From: Pseudoduganella albidiflava
GTDB lineage: Bacteria; Pseudomonadota; Gammaproteobacteria; Burkholderiales; Burkholderiaceae_D
Direction: 5' to 3'
Assembly: GCF_004322755.1 (NCBI RefSeq)
Contig: NZ_CP036401.1
Location: 3,162,001-3,226,000 of the forward strand
DNA length: 64,000 nucleotides
Translations under genes and position numbers: made by a program
Notes under the pieces: generated by a model
Seen by the model: only the letters and a program-made list of their open reading frames with translations
Databases searched by the model: none
What the model was told of the DNA's origin: nothing
Shown: positions 20,502 through 28,906 of the stretch, in pieces
Layout: each line of letters begins with the position of its first letter
Numbering within the stretch: the stretch's first letter is position 1

Positions 20502-20915
20502 ATGCCGATGCACTCTTACTTGCGGATCGATGGCGTCGCGGGCGGCTCGACCGACAGCGGGTATGAGGGGTGGATTGCCTGCGATTCGGTGAGCTGGTCG
20601 CTGCACGGCGCGGGCAGCCCGGAAGGCCTGTCCGAGATCCGGTTCGTCAAGCCGGAGGATGCCGCGTCGCCCGTGCTGGCCCGCCTGTGCGTGACGGCCG
20701 CCAGCGTGGCGCGCGCCCGTTTCGACTTCCTGCGCGCCGCGCCGGAAGGCAGCCTGGTCAAGTGCTACGAGATCGAGGTGGAAGACGTGACCGTGGCGTA
20801 TGTGGCCACCGGTCCCCGGCGCGAGGAAGCGATGATGGAAACCGTGGTGCTGACCTTCCGGCACGCCCGGCTCACGTCCAGCCCGCGGGACGGACAGCCC
20901 GACAGAGCAAACTAG
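20502..20915 (+). CDS. Hcp-like type VI secretion tube protein (orphan)
   Basis: 137 residues with TTGGGAGG before the ATG. It opens MPMHSYLRIDGVAGGSTDSGYEGWI and continues with VSWSLHGAG, the pattern of Hcp proteins that stack as hexameric rings to form the T6SS tube and carry small effectors. A second ATG two codons on is possible. No VgrG, sheath, ClpV or other T6SS gene lies nearby, so this is an orphan Hcp. Its upstream region is markedly AT-rich against the neighbourhood, which may mean separate acquisition. It could serve a T6SS encoded elsewhere. Confidence 0.7.
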   Translation: MPMHSYLRIDGVAGGSTDSGYEGWIACDSVSWSLHGAGSPEGLSEIRFVKPEDAASPVLARLCVTAASVARARFDFLRAAPEGSLVKCYEIEVEDVTVAYVATGPRREEAMMETVVLTFRHARLTSSPRDGQPDRAN

Positions 20916-20920
20916 CGCAA

Positions 20921-20950
20921 GCCCGGCCGGCGCCGGCACCCTCGCCGGGC
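20921..20950 (+). terminator. GC-rich hairpin after the Hcp gene
   Basis: GCCCGGC (20921-20927) can pair with GCCGGGC (20944-20950) around a 16-nt loop that itself holds GCCGGCGCCGGC. There is no T-tract, and the gene pair is convergent. Confidence 0.3.
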
Positions 20951-20981
20951 ACGATGCCGGCAGAAGGCACTGGCTGGCCGG

Positions 20982-22967
20982 CTACTCGGGCACCCGGTAG
21001 CGCTGCTCCCGATAGAGCAGCGACGGCAGCATCACGTGCGCCATCGCCCGTTCGACCAGTGCCGCGGCCGGCGGCTTCGCATCGAGCGCCAGCGCGCCGC
21101 TGGCGGGATCGTAGCGCCCGGCCAGCGGTGCCTGCTGCGGCCGCAGGATGGTGGCGGAGTCGCCCTCCAGCCAGGCGAAGTAGTTGTCGAACTGGAGCAT
21201 CGCGCGTCCCGGGGTCTCGCTGTCGCGCGCCAGGTCGCGGCCGATCATCGGATGGTCGCTGGACACGCCCATCAGCGACAGCAGCGTCGGCGCCAGGTCG
21301 ATCTGGCTGGCCAGCGTGCGGATATGCCGCGGCTGCACGTCGGCGCCCAGGATCAGGCCCGGGATGTGGAACTTGTTGATCGGCACGAGGCTGTCGCCAT
21401 ACACGCGATTGTCATGGTCGGCCACGATCAGGAACACCGTATCCTTCCAGTAGTCCTGCCGCCTGGCGGCCGCGATGAATTTGCCGAGGGCGAAGTCGGC
21501 GTACTTGACCGCGTTGTTGACATGCTGCTTGACCGGGTCGTGCAGCGCGATCTTCCCATCGGGGAACTCGAACGGTTCATGGTTCGACGACGTGAAAACC
21601 AGGCTGAAGAACGGCTTGCCTTGCGCGTGCAGGGTCTTCAGCCGCGCCAGCGCGGTGTCGAACAGGTCTTCGTCCGAGGCGCCCCAGCTGCCTTCGAAGC
21701 GGGGATGCATGGCGCGCCGGTCGACCACGTTCTGGAAGCCGTTGCCGGTGAAGAAGCTGCGCATATTGTCGAAATGCGCTTCGCCGCCGTACACGAACTC
21801 GGTCTGGTAACCCTGCCGGCCCAGCCCCTGGGCCAGCGTATAGAAATTGCGCTGTGCCAGCGACAGCTTGACCACGCTGCGCGCCGGCGTGGGCGCATAA
21901 CCGGCCACCACCGCCTCGATGCCGCGCACCGAGCGGGTGCCGGTGGCATACAGCTGCTCGAACCACCAGCCCTGTTCCTTCAGTTTTTCCAGCTCCGGCG
22001 TCACCGGCAGGCCGCCCAGCGATTGCACGAAGGTGGCGCCCAGGCTTTCCTCCAGCACGATCACCAGGTTCAGCGGCTTGTCGCGCCGGTATGCCGCCTG
22101 CTGGTGGTGCAGCGTGGGCAGTTCGGCGGACGGGAAACGGTAATCGCCCAGCCAAGGGGCCGACCGGACTCCCGCCAGCACTTTGTCACGCGCCAACGTG
22201 CCGTAGATTTCCGACGACCGGGCTTCCTTGCGCATCGCGCCAATGGCGTCCAGCACGGACCAGGCCGAGCTGATGACCAGCGAATTGACCAGCGCATCGC
22301 CGCTCAGCGCGAACATGGCCGGGTTGGCGGGACGGTGCGCCGTGGTCGAACGGATCTGCAGTGCGACCACCAGCAACAGCAGCGGCCACGTCAGCAGCAG
22401 GCGGCGGGCCGGCCACAGCACCATGCGGCGCGACGCGGCGGCCAGCATCCGGTGCGCCAGCACGGCCAGCAGCACGGTCGCGGCGACGGTACCGACCAGC
22501 GCCGGCCGGTAGCCATGCCACAGCGTGCCGAACACTTCGGCCGGGTAGCCGAGGTATTCGATGAACAGCCGGTTCGGCCGCATGTCGTACTGGACGATGA
22601 ACTGCGGGGTCGCCAGCTCCATGAAGCCGATGAACACCAGCGCCGCGGTGGCCCACCAGGCGGTCAGCCCGGCCCACAGTTTGGCCGTGCGGCGGTGTGC
22701 CAGCAGGGGCGCCAGTGCCAGCGGGATGATCGTCAGGTAGCCGAGCACGATCAGGTCGGCCCGGATACCCTGCACGAACATGTCGCCGAGGATGCCCGCG
22801 GCCGCCACGCGGTCGCGCTGCCAGGCAACGAGCGCGAGCCGCGACAGCGACAGCAAGGCCAGGCCCGCCGTGAGCAGGCAGAACAGGTTCAGGTAGGGGC
22901 CGGTGCGCTGCCACCAGCGCGTCGGGTCGGATGCGGAGAGAGAAGAACGGGAGCTTGCCTGGGTCAT
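20982..22967 (-). CDS. LTA-synthase-family membrane sulfatase/phosphoglycerol transferase
   Basis: 661 residues. About five N-terminal transmembrane helices (residues ~25-215) precede a large alkaline-phosphatase-fold catalytic domain outside the membrane. The catalytic motif is seen in NLVIVLEESLG (metal-binding Glu) and YATGTRSVRGIEAV, where the Thr is the expected nucleophile; IVADHDNRVYG supplies the C-terminal Asp-His metal ligands. In Gram-negative bacteria such enzymes (OpgB, EptA relatives) transfer phosphoglycerol or phosphoethanolamine to periplasmic glucans or lipid A. The acceptor here is unknown. It lies next to an acyltransferase-3 gene on the same strand, 129 bp apart, perhaps a shared envelope-decoration role. 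Confidence 0.8.
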   Translation of the reverse strand: MTQASSRSSLSASDPTRWWQRTGPYLNLFCLLTAGLALLSLSRLALVAWQRDRVAAAGILGDMFVQGIRADLIVLGYLTIIPLALAPLLAHRRTAKLWAGLTAWWATAALVFIGFMELATPQFIVQYDMRPNRLFIEYLGYPAEVFGTLWHGYRPALVGTVAATVLLAVLAHRMLAAASRRMVLWPARRLLLTWPLLLLVVALQIRSTTAHRPANPAMFALSGDALVNSLVISSAWSVLDAIGAMRKEARSSEIYGTLARDKVLAGVRSAPWLGDYRFPSAELPTLHHQQAAYRRDKPLNLVIVLEESLGATFVQSLGGLPVTPELEKLKEQGWWFEQLYATGTRSVRGIEAVVAGYAPTPARSVVKLSLAQRNFYTLAQGLGRQGYQTEFVYGGEAHFDNMRSFFTGNGFQNVVDRRAMHPRFEGSWGASDEDLFDTALARLKTLHAQGKPFFSLVFTSSNHEPFEFPDGKIALHDPVKQHVNNAVKYADFALGKFIAAARRQDYWKDTVFLIVADHDNRVYGDSLVPINKFHIPGLILGADVQPRHIRTLASQIDLAPTLLSLMGVSSDHPMIGRDLARDSETPGRAMLQFDNYFAWLEGDSATILRPQQAPLAGRYDPASGALALDAKPPAAALVERAMAHVMLPSLLYREQRYRVPE

Positions 22968-23096
22968 GTGATCGATGTGCCTGGGTCGGTGGTGCGCGCT
23001 GCCGGCCTACAACGGGGATGTTGTACGCGGCGCGCGCCATTCCGCACGGTAGCGGACCAGGCGTCGCGGCTCAGTTAAGCGGTGGTTAAGTTCCTG

Positions 23097-24317
23097 TTAA
23101 GAGTCGGATGTCGTCGCACGAGGGGCGGACGAGGGGCCTGGGGATGCCGCGGCCCCGGCAGGCGCCACAGACGAAATGACGGCGGCAGCCGATTCCGCTT
23201 TCCCGGACAGCCAGCGATCGCGCAGTCGCAGGAACGGCCGTTCGATGGCGAGGTACAGCAGGGCGGCCACCGCGACCGATGCGGCAGCGTAGACCAGCAG
23301 CGCAAGCACGGGCGCCTGGCGGCCCAGTCCCGGTAACGCGGCATCGAGCCAGCCATAGACCTGCTTGTGCGTCAGGTACAGGCTGAAGGCCAGCATGGCG
23401 AGCGATGCGACCCCGGGCAGCGCGCGACGGCCGATCCACGTGGCCGGACTCGCTGCGCCGGCCAGCAGGCAGGTGCAGCCGAGCGCCACCAGCGGGAACA
23501 GCACGACGGCGCCCGCGGCGCTCATGGGGGCGATGCGCGTGCCGCAGGCCAGGAGCGCCGCACCGATCGCGAGGGACAACCAGGCGCGCCGCATCAGCCA
23601 TGACCACCAGCCCGGCCGGAAGGCACGCACCGCCGCCAGGAGCACGCCCATCAGCAGGCCGTCGAGGCGCGACCAGGTCGGATTGTAGATCGTCGCCACG
23701 TACTGGCGCATGGCGGTGCCAGTGTCGCCGGCATCGAGGTGCGGTGCGACGCCATGCCGCCAGAGCCACGCCCTGAGCAGCATCCCGCCGCCGATGAGGC
23801 CAACCGCGGTGGCGACGGCGGGGAGGGTGCCCGGCCGGCGCGCCAGCAGCCAGGCAACGGCGGGGAACAGCAGATAGAAGTGTTCTTCCACGCACAGCGA
23901 CCATGCATGGGAATAGGCCGTGCCCTGTTCCCAGTCGGGGAGCAGGTTCAATGTGAAGGTGACGAATTTCCACGGCGGCTGCAGGTCGCCGCCTTCGCGC
24001 CATCCCGGCAACAGCACATAGAGCGCAAGCACAGCGTAATAGGCGGGCAGGATCCGCAGCGCGCGCCCTGCCATGAACTTCCGCCAGTCCGGCGTGCCAC
24101 CCTGCGCATACTGGCGCCACAGCTGCCAGCCGATCAGGTAACCACTGAGGACAAAGAACAGGTCCACGCCCATCCAGCCATGTTCCACGAGCGCCGGCAG
24201 GGCGATGCCGTGACTGGTGATGTGATAAAGCATGACCGCGACAATGGCCGCTGCGCGCAGCAGGTCGATGCCCGGCGCGCGCGAATGATCGGTGCCGTGA
24301 GACAGAAGGGCGGCCAC
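23097..24317 (-). CDS. Acyltransferase family 3 (OafA/YrhL-type) membrane protein
   Basis: 406 residues from a GTG start; the upstream ribosome-binding site is weak, so the start is uncertain. It opens with APGIDLLRAAAIVAVMLYHI, the signature first helix of the family, whose His is the conserved catalytic candidate. HGWMGVDLFFVLSGYLIG follows, then RALRILPAYY and AWSLCVEEHFYLLFP, all hallmark motifs; about ten membrane helices in total. These enzymes O-acylate sugars in the periplasm, for example on O-antigen or periplasmic glucan. It is likely related in role to the sulfatase-fold gene downstream. Confidence 0.85.
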   Translation of the reverse strand: MAALLSHGTDHSRAPGIDLLRAAAIVAVMLYHITSHGIALPALVEHGWMGVDLFFVLSGYLIGWQLWRQYAQGGTPDWRKFMAGRALRILPAYYAVLALYVLLPGWREGGDLQPPWKFVTFTLNLLPDWEQGTAYSHAWSLCVEEHFYLLFPAVAWLLARRPGTLPAVATAVGLIGGGMLLRAWLWRHGVAPHLDAGDTGTAMRQYVATIYNPTWSRLDGLLMGVLLAAVRAFRPGWWSWLMRRAWLSLAIGAALLACGTRIAPMSAAGAVVLFPLVALGCTCLLAGAASPATWIGRRALPGVASLAMLAFSLYLTHKQVYGWLDAALPGLGRQAPVLALLVYAAASVAVAALLYLAIERPFLRLRDRWLSGKAESAAAVISSVAPAGAAASPGPSSAPRATTSDS

Positions 24318-24862
24318 CGCCAGGGGAAGGTTCTTTTCAGTAATGGCAATCTCCGCCTGAATGCGGTCTGGCGAAAGCCCGACAAACGCTGCCGGAAGGT
24401 ACTACGAACAGGGCCGCGCATCAATGGCCGAGCTGTGAGGGCGTGCAGGAAGCAGGGCGGTGCGACGCATGCCAGCCCTGGTCGGATCCGGGCTGCAAAT
24501 GAGGGTGCGAACGGAAGCTAGCCAGGCAATATTGAAAGAAAGTAAAATACGGTTCCCACGCAGTCATATCCGGGCCGGCACCGCGCACCCACGAGCTGTC
24601 TTTCCAGATAAATTTGCAACTAACCGAAAGGTATTTCCACACGGCTGGTTACAAAGCCAACGACTGATCACGCACCCAGTCTACAAAACGGAGGGCGACC
24701 AGCAACCGTCGTACCGCTTGCAAGAGAGCAGGGGCACTCACCGCACCCATGACAGGGCAGCGACCGGACACCGGTGCCCGCAGAACCGACAGCCTATGCC
24801 ATTCGCCGGAAACAACGGATAATGGCGGCCTCACTCGATTCGAGCACTACTGGAACACTCCC
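24318..24862. other. Intergenic region upstream of OsmC-YcaO
   Basis: A divergent gap of 545 bp. It is less GC-rich than the flanks around 24520-24680. I see no gene, no clear promoter pair and no repeat. The reading frame continuous with YcaO from 24749 has no coding character before 24863. Confidence 0.6.
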
Positions 24863-27067
24863 ATGGAAATCAAGGTCAACTTTCTCGACAAGCTTCGCCT
24901 GGAAGCCAAGTTCGACGATTTCACGGTCATTGCCGACCAGCCGATCCGCTACAAGGGCGATGGCTCGGCGCCTGGTCCGTTCGATTACTTCCTGGCCTCG
25001 TCGGCCTTGTGCGCGGCCTATTTCGTGAAGCTGTATTGCTCGACTCGCAATATCCCGACCGAGAATATCCGTCTGTCGCAGAACAATATCGTCGACCCGG
25101 AAAACCGCTACCAGCAGATTTTCAAGATCCAGGTGGAACTGCCGGCGGACATCTCCGCCAAGGACCGCGAAGGGATCCTGCGCTCGATCGACCGCTGCAC
25201 TGTCAAGAAAGTGGTGCAGGCCGGCCCCGAGTTCATCATCGAGGAAGTGGAGAACCTGGACGCCGATGCGCAGGCCTTGCTGACGGTGAATCCGGATACG
25301 GCGACCACCACTTACATTCCCGGCAAGGACCTGCCGCTGGAACAGACCATCGCCAACATGTCCGGCGTGCTGGCCCGGCTGGGGATCAAGATCGAGATCG
25401 CCTCGTGGCGCAATATCGTGCCCAATGTCTGGTCGCTGCATATCCGCGATGCGCACTCGCCGATGTGCTTCACCAACGGCAAGGGCTCGACCAAGGAAAG
25501 CGCGCTGGCATCGGCGCTGGGCGAGTACATCGAGCGACTGAGCTGCAACCACTTCTACGCCGGCGTGTTCTGGGGCGAGGATATCGCCAACGCACCCTTC
25601 GTGCACTATCCGGAAGAGCGCTGGTTCAAGCCGCGCCGCGGCGACAAGCTGCCGGCCGAGATCCTCGATGAATACTGCCTGGATATCTACGATCCGGATG
25701 GCGAATTGCGCGGCTCGCACCTGGTCGACACCAACTCCGGCAACGTGGAGCGCGGCATCTGCTCGCTGCCGTATGTGCGGCGCTCCGATGGCGAGACGGT
25801 GTACTTCCCGTCCAACCTGATTGAAAACCTGTTCGTCAGCAACGGCATGAGCGCCGGGAACACGCTGGTCGAAGCGCAGGTGCAATGCCTGTCCGAGATT
25901 TTCGAAAGGGCGGTCAAGCGAGAGATCATCGAAGGCGAAATCGCCTTGCCCGACGTCCCGGCCGACGTGCTGGCGAAGTATCCGGGCATCGTCGCTGGCA
26001 TCAAGGGCCTGGAAGAGCAGGGTTTCCCGGTGCTGGTGAAGGATGCGTCGCTGGGCGGAAAGTACCCGGTCATGTGCGTCACGCTGATGAATCCCCGCAC
26101 GGGCGGCGTGTTCGCCTCGTTCGGCGCGCATCCGAGCCTGCAGGTGGCACTGGAGCGCAGTCTCACCGAATTGCTGCAAGGGCGCAGCTTCGAGGGCTTG
26201 AACGATCTGCCGCAACCCACGTTCGCCAGCAACGCGGTGACGGAGCCGAACAACTTCGTCGAACACTTCATCGATTCCAGCGGCATCGTGTCGTGGCGCT
26301 TCTTCAGCGCCAAGGCCGACTACGACTTCGTCGAGTGGGATTTCTCCGGCCACGGCGACAACTCGAATGCCGAGGAAGCCGAAGCACTGTTCGGCATCCT
26401 GGCCGACATGGGCAAGGAAGTCTATACGGCGGTGTACGACCACCTCGGTGCCACCGCATGCCGGATCCTGGTGCCTGGCTATTCGGAAATCTATCCGGTC
26501 GACGATCTGGTGTGGGATAACACGAACGTCGCGCTGCAGTTCCGCGCCGATATCCTGAACCTGCATTCGCTGGACGATGCCGCGCTGGAAGCCCTGCTCG
26601 AGCGCCTGGAAGAGAGCGAGCTGGACGACTACACGGACATCGCCACGCTGATCGGCATCGACTTCGACGAGAACACCGACTGGGGCCAGCTGACGATCCA
26701 GGAGCTCAAGCTGCTGATCAACCTCGCCCTGAAAGAGTACGAGGAGGCGCACGAGCTGGTGGGCGCCTTCCTGCAATACAACGACAACACGGCGGAGCGC
26801 CGGCTGTTCTACCAGGCCATGAACGTCGTGCTCGAAGTGGTGTTGAACGAAGACCTGGAACTGGATGATTACGTCGTCAATTTCCGCCGGATGTTTGGCG
26901 ACGCGCGCATGGACGCGGTGCTGGGATCGGTGGACGGCACGGTGCGGTTCCATGGCCTGACGCCGACCAGCATGAAGCTGGAAGGCCTCGACCGTCACGA
27001 GCGGCTGCTCGACAGCTACCGGAAACTGCACAAGGCGCGGGCTGCCGCGGCGGCTGCGACGCGCTGA
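24863..27067 (+). CDS. ycaO: OsmC-YcaO fusion protein
   Basis: 734 residues. An OsmC-like domain (about residues 1-140, opening MEIKVNFLDKLRLEAKF) is fused to a YcaO domain that aligns closely with E. coli YcaO: YIPGKD, VPNVWSLHIRD, KGSTKESALASALGEYIERL and QVQCLSEIFERAVKREII, the last two carrying ATP/Mg-binding Glu residues. The C-terminal ~170 residues are helical, TPR-like. E. coli YcaO helps RimO beta-methylthiolate ribosomal protein S12. The tail lacks the Pro-rich C-terminus of azoline-forming cyclodehydratases. A peptide-modifying role is therefore less likely, despite the small Cys-rich genes downstream. Confidence 0.85.
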   Translation: MEIKVNFLDKLRLEAKFDDFTVIADQPIRYKGDGSAPGPFDYFLASSALCAAYFVKLYCSTRNIPTENIRLSQNNIVDPENRYQQIFKIQVELPADISAKDREGILRSIDRCTVKKVVQAGPEFIIEEVENLDADAQALLTVNPDTATTTYIPGKDLPLEQTIANMSGVLARLGIKIEIASWRNIVPNVWSLHIRDAHSPMCFTNGKGSTKESALASALGEYIERLSCNHFYAGVFWGEDIANAPFVHYPEERWFKPRRGDKLPAEILDEYCLDIYDPDGELRGSHLVDTNSGNVERGICSLPYVRRSDGETVYFPSNLIENLFVSNGMSAGNTLVEAQVQCLSEIFERAVKREIIEGEIALPDVPADVLAKYPGIVAGIKGLEEQGFPVLVKDASLGGKYPVMCVTLMNPRTGGVFASFGAHPSLQVALERSLTELLQGRSFEGLNDLPQPTFASNAVTEPNNFVEHFIDSSGIVSWRFFSAKADYDFVEWDFSGHGDNSNAEEAEALFGILADMGKEVYTAVYDHLGATACRILVPGYSEIYPVDDLVWDNTNVALQFRADILNLHSLDDAALEALLERLEESELDDYTDIATLIGIDFDENTDWGQLTIQELKLLINLALKEYEEAHELVGAFLQYNDNTAERRLFYQAMNVVLEVVLNEDLELDDYVVNFRRMFGDARMDAVLGSVDGTVRFHGLTPTSMKLEGLDRHERLLDSYRKLHKARAAAAAATR

Positions 27068-27169
27068 CCTGGGCGTCATGATTCCGCGCGGCGCGTATCG
27101 AGCCCTGTCAAGGATCCGCGCCTGCCGGAGAATCCACGAGGGCCGCGGAAAAGTCGCTAGAATGACGCC

Positions 27170-27433
27170 ATGAAAGCGATTCTGCTGCTGATCCTGACCA
27201 TCTGCCTGTGCGCGAGTGCCGTCGCCGGACCGCCTCCGCCGCACGACTGTTGTCCGGATCAGCATTGTCCGGTCGACTGTATCGCCATGGGCTGCGCCCC
27301 CGGCGCGCCAGCGATTGCACCGCCGCCGGCCCTTGCCAGCTGGGCGGTCATCTCGGCAGGCGCTGTCCAGCCTTCCGCTCCCGGCGGTGACTTGCCGTCG
27401 CCTTACCGGACGATCTGGGTGCCACCTGATTGA
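27170..27433 (+). CDS. Small exported cysteine-rich protein
   Basis: 87 residues: a Sec signal peptide ending near ASAVAG, then PPPPHDCCPDQHCPVDC and IAMGC. That is five Cys in the mature N-terminal 25 residues with His and Asp between them, then a Pro/Ala-rich tail. This looks like a metal-binding periplasmic protein. A TAGAAT -10-like box ends 6 bp before the ATG and no Shine-Dalgarno is visible, so a leaderless mRNA is possible. It lies between YcaO and a second Cys-rich gene, next to the arsenic genes. No family recognised. Confidence 0.6.
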   Translation: MKAILLLILTICLCASAVAGPPPPHDCCPDQHCPVDCIAMGCAPGAPAIAPPPALASWAVISAGAVQPSAPGGDLPSPYRTIWVPPD

Positions 27434-27483
27434 GGCATGGCGTTCTCTCTACCCCATGTTCTCAACTCACAGGAAAATCCATC

Positions 27484-27615
27484 ATGAAATCGAAACTCGT
27501 CAAGATCACGATCGCAGCCGGCTTGCTGGCTGCTTCCACCGCTGCCTTCGCCGCGGCGAATGGCTGCTGCGGCAGTATCGAGTGCTGCCTGAAGATGCTG
27601 GCTTGCTGTTTTTAA
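27484..27615 (+). CDS. Small exported peptide with three vicinal Cys pairs
   Basis: 43 residues. AGGAAAA precedes the ATG at 27484. A clear Sec signal (MKSKLVKITIAAGLLAAS, cleavage near AFA) leaves a mature peptide of about 20 residues, with Cys pairs in the order CC-4-CC-5-CC and a final Phe. Vicinal dithiols bind As(III), Cu(I) and similar soft metals, and the arsenic operon begins 150 bp away. The gene is followed by a textbook terminator, so it is probably expressed as a short transcript with the preceding Cys-rich gene. The metal-binding role is inference. Confidence 0.65.
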   Translation: MKSKLVKITIAAGLLAASTAAFAAANGCCGSIECCLKMLACCF

Positions 27616-27642
27616 CAGGCACCAGGTAATCGAGTAAAAGAG

Positions 27643-27669
27643 AAGGGCGGCCACGGCCGCCCTTTTTTT
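27643..27669 (+). terminator. Intrinsic terminator after the Cys-rich pair
   Basis: AAGGGCGGC pairs with GCCGCCCTT around CACG, followed by a run of T. This is a strong rho-independent terminator 27 bp after the 43-residue gene. Confidence 0.9.
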
Positions 27670-27759
27670 CTCTGGACACTTTATCTGGCCGCGATGTCTT
27701 CGTGGCCACTGTATCCGGCACACGAGTGTATGCGTGCCCGCATCACCGCTGTCCAGCCA

Positions 27760-28476
27760 TCAGATCTTCTGCAACTGCCTGTCGATCGCCTTCATCGCGC
27801 GCTCGCTGCGTTCGCTGTAGCGATCCGTCAGGTAATCGGTGCGGCCCCGCATCAGCAGCGTGAACTTGAACAGCTCTTCCATCACATCGACCATCCGGTC
27901 GTAGTACGCGGAAGGGCGCATGCGGCCATCGTCATCGAATTCCTTGTACGCCATCGGCACCGACGACTGGTTCGGGATCGTGAACATGCGCATCCAGCGG
28001 CCCAGCAGGCGCAGCGTATTGACCACGTTGAACGACTGCGAACCACCGCAGACCTGCATGACCGCCAGCGTGCGGCCCTGGCTGGGGCGGACCGCCCCCT
28101 GTTCCAGCGGGATCCAGTCGATCTGGTTCTTCATCACGGCCGTGATGGCGCCGTGCCGCTCGGGGCTGCACCACACATGCCCTTCGGACCACAGCGACAG
28201 CTCGCGCAACTCGACGACCTTCGGGTGATTCTCGGACACGCTGCCGGCCATCGGCAGCTCGGTGGGATCGAAGATCCTGACTTCGCCACCGAAATGCTCG
28301 AGGATGCGCGCCGCCTCTTCGATCAGGAAGCGGCTGAATGAACGCTCGCGCAGCGACCCGTACAGCAGCAGGAAGCGCGGCGGGTGGTCCATTTCGCCGA
28401 CGGGATCGAGCTTCGGCAGCGCCGGAATGTCCAGCTGGTCGGCGCGAATGTTGGGCAGGTTCGAGATCTTATCCAT
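27760..28476 (-). CDS. arsH: Arsenical resistance protein ArsH
   Basis: An NADPH-dependent FMN reductase that oxidises trivalent organoarsenicals such as methylarsenite. 238 residues from ATG 28476, which overlaps the 3' end of arsC by 8 bp; the longer frame from 28554 lies wholly inside arsC. The flavodoxin-like FMN site is [39 protein letters not shown] and [15 protein letters not shown] are characteristic ArsH motifs. It is the last gene of the minus-strand operon arsR-arsB-arsC-arsH. Confidence 0.92.
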   Translation of the reverse strand: MDKISNLPNIRADQLDIPALPKLDPVGEMDHPPRFLLLYGSLRERSFSRFLIEEAARILEHFGGEVRIFDPTELPMAGSVSENHPKVVELRELSLWSEGHVWCSPERHGAITAVMKNQIDWIPLEQGAVRPSQGRTLAVMQVCGGSQSFNVVNTLRLLGRWMRMFTIPNQSSVPMAYKEFDDDGRMRPSAYYDRMVDVMEELFKFTLLMRGRTDYLTDRYSERSERAMKAIDRQLQKI

Positions 28477-28897
28477 GGTGAACACGCTGGCCTTTTTCGT
28501 CGATGACAGCTTCGCCGTCTTCCTTGGCAAACGCGCCGCGCTGGGGCTCGGCAAGGATATCGAGCACCAGTTCCGAGGGGCGGCACAGCCGCACGCCGGC
28601 GGGCGTGACGACGAATGGACGGTTGATCAGGATCGGATGGGCGAGCATGGCGTCGATCAGCTGCTCGTCGCTCACGGCCGGGTCATCCAGGCCCAGCTCG
28701 AGATAGGGCGTGCCTTTCTCGCGGATGGCTTCGCGCACGGTCAGCCCCGCCTGGTCGATCAGTTCGACCAGCGTCGCACGGTTCGGCGGATGTTGAACGT
28801 ACTCGATGACTTCCGGCTCGATGCCCGCATTGCGGATCAGGGCCAGTGTGTTGCGGGACGTGCCGCAGGCGGGGTTGTGATAGATGGTGACGCTCAT
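28469..28897 (-). CDS. arsC: Arsenate reductase, glutaredoxin-dependent
   Basis: Reduces arsenate to arsenite for export by ArsB. 142 residues, the usual length of the E. coli R773 type. The catalytic Cys12 is in [13 protein letters not shown]. The conserved Arg-rich active site is built from [11 protein letters not shown] (Arg93 equivalent) and GVRLCRPSE (Arg107 equivalent). It starts 9 bp after arsB and overlaps arsH by 8 bp, so the three are surely co-transcribed. Confidence 0.95.
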   Translation of the reverse strand: MSVTIYHNPACGTSRNTLALIRNAGIEPEVIEYVQHPPNRATLVELIDQAGLTVREAIREKGTPYLELGLDDPAVSDEQLIDAMLAHPILINRPFVVTPAGVRLCRPSELVLDILAEPQRGAFAKEDGEAVIDEKGQRVHHG

Positions 28898-28906
28898 GAT
28901 GTCTCC

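Noticed and set aside
24863..27615. A RiPP cluster made of YcaO and the two Cys-rich peptides
   Set aside because: The YcaO aligns with the E. coli housekeeping type and lacks the Pro-rich tail of cyclodehydratases. The peptides have Sec signals and their own terminator, and no dehydrogenase or exporter is nearby. Kept only as a minor alternative.
27716..27740. An inverted repeat between the Cys-rich terminator and arsH
   Set aside because: Only 6 of 7 pairs with a long loop and no T-tract; not convincing as the ars terminator.
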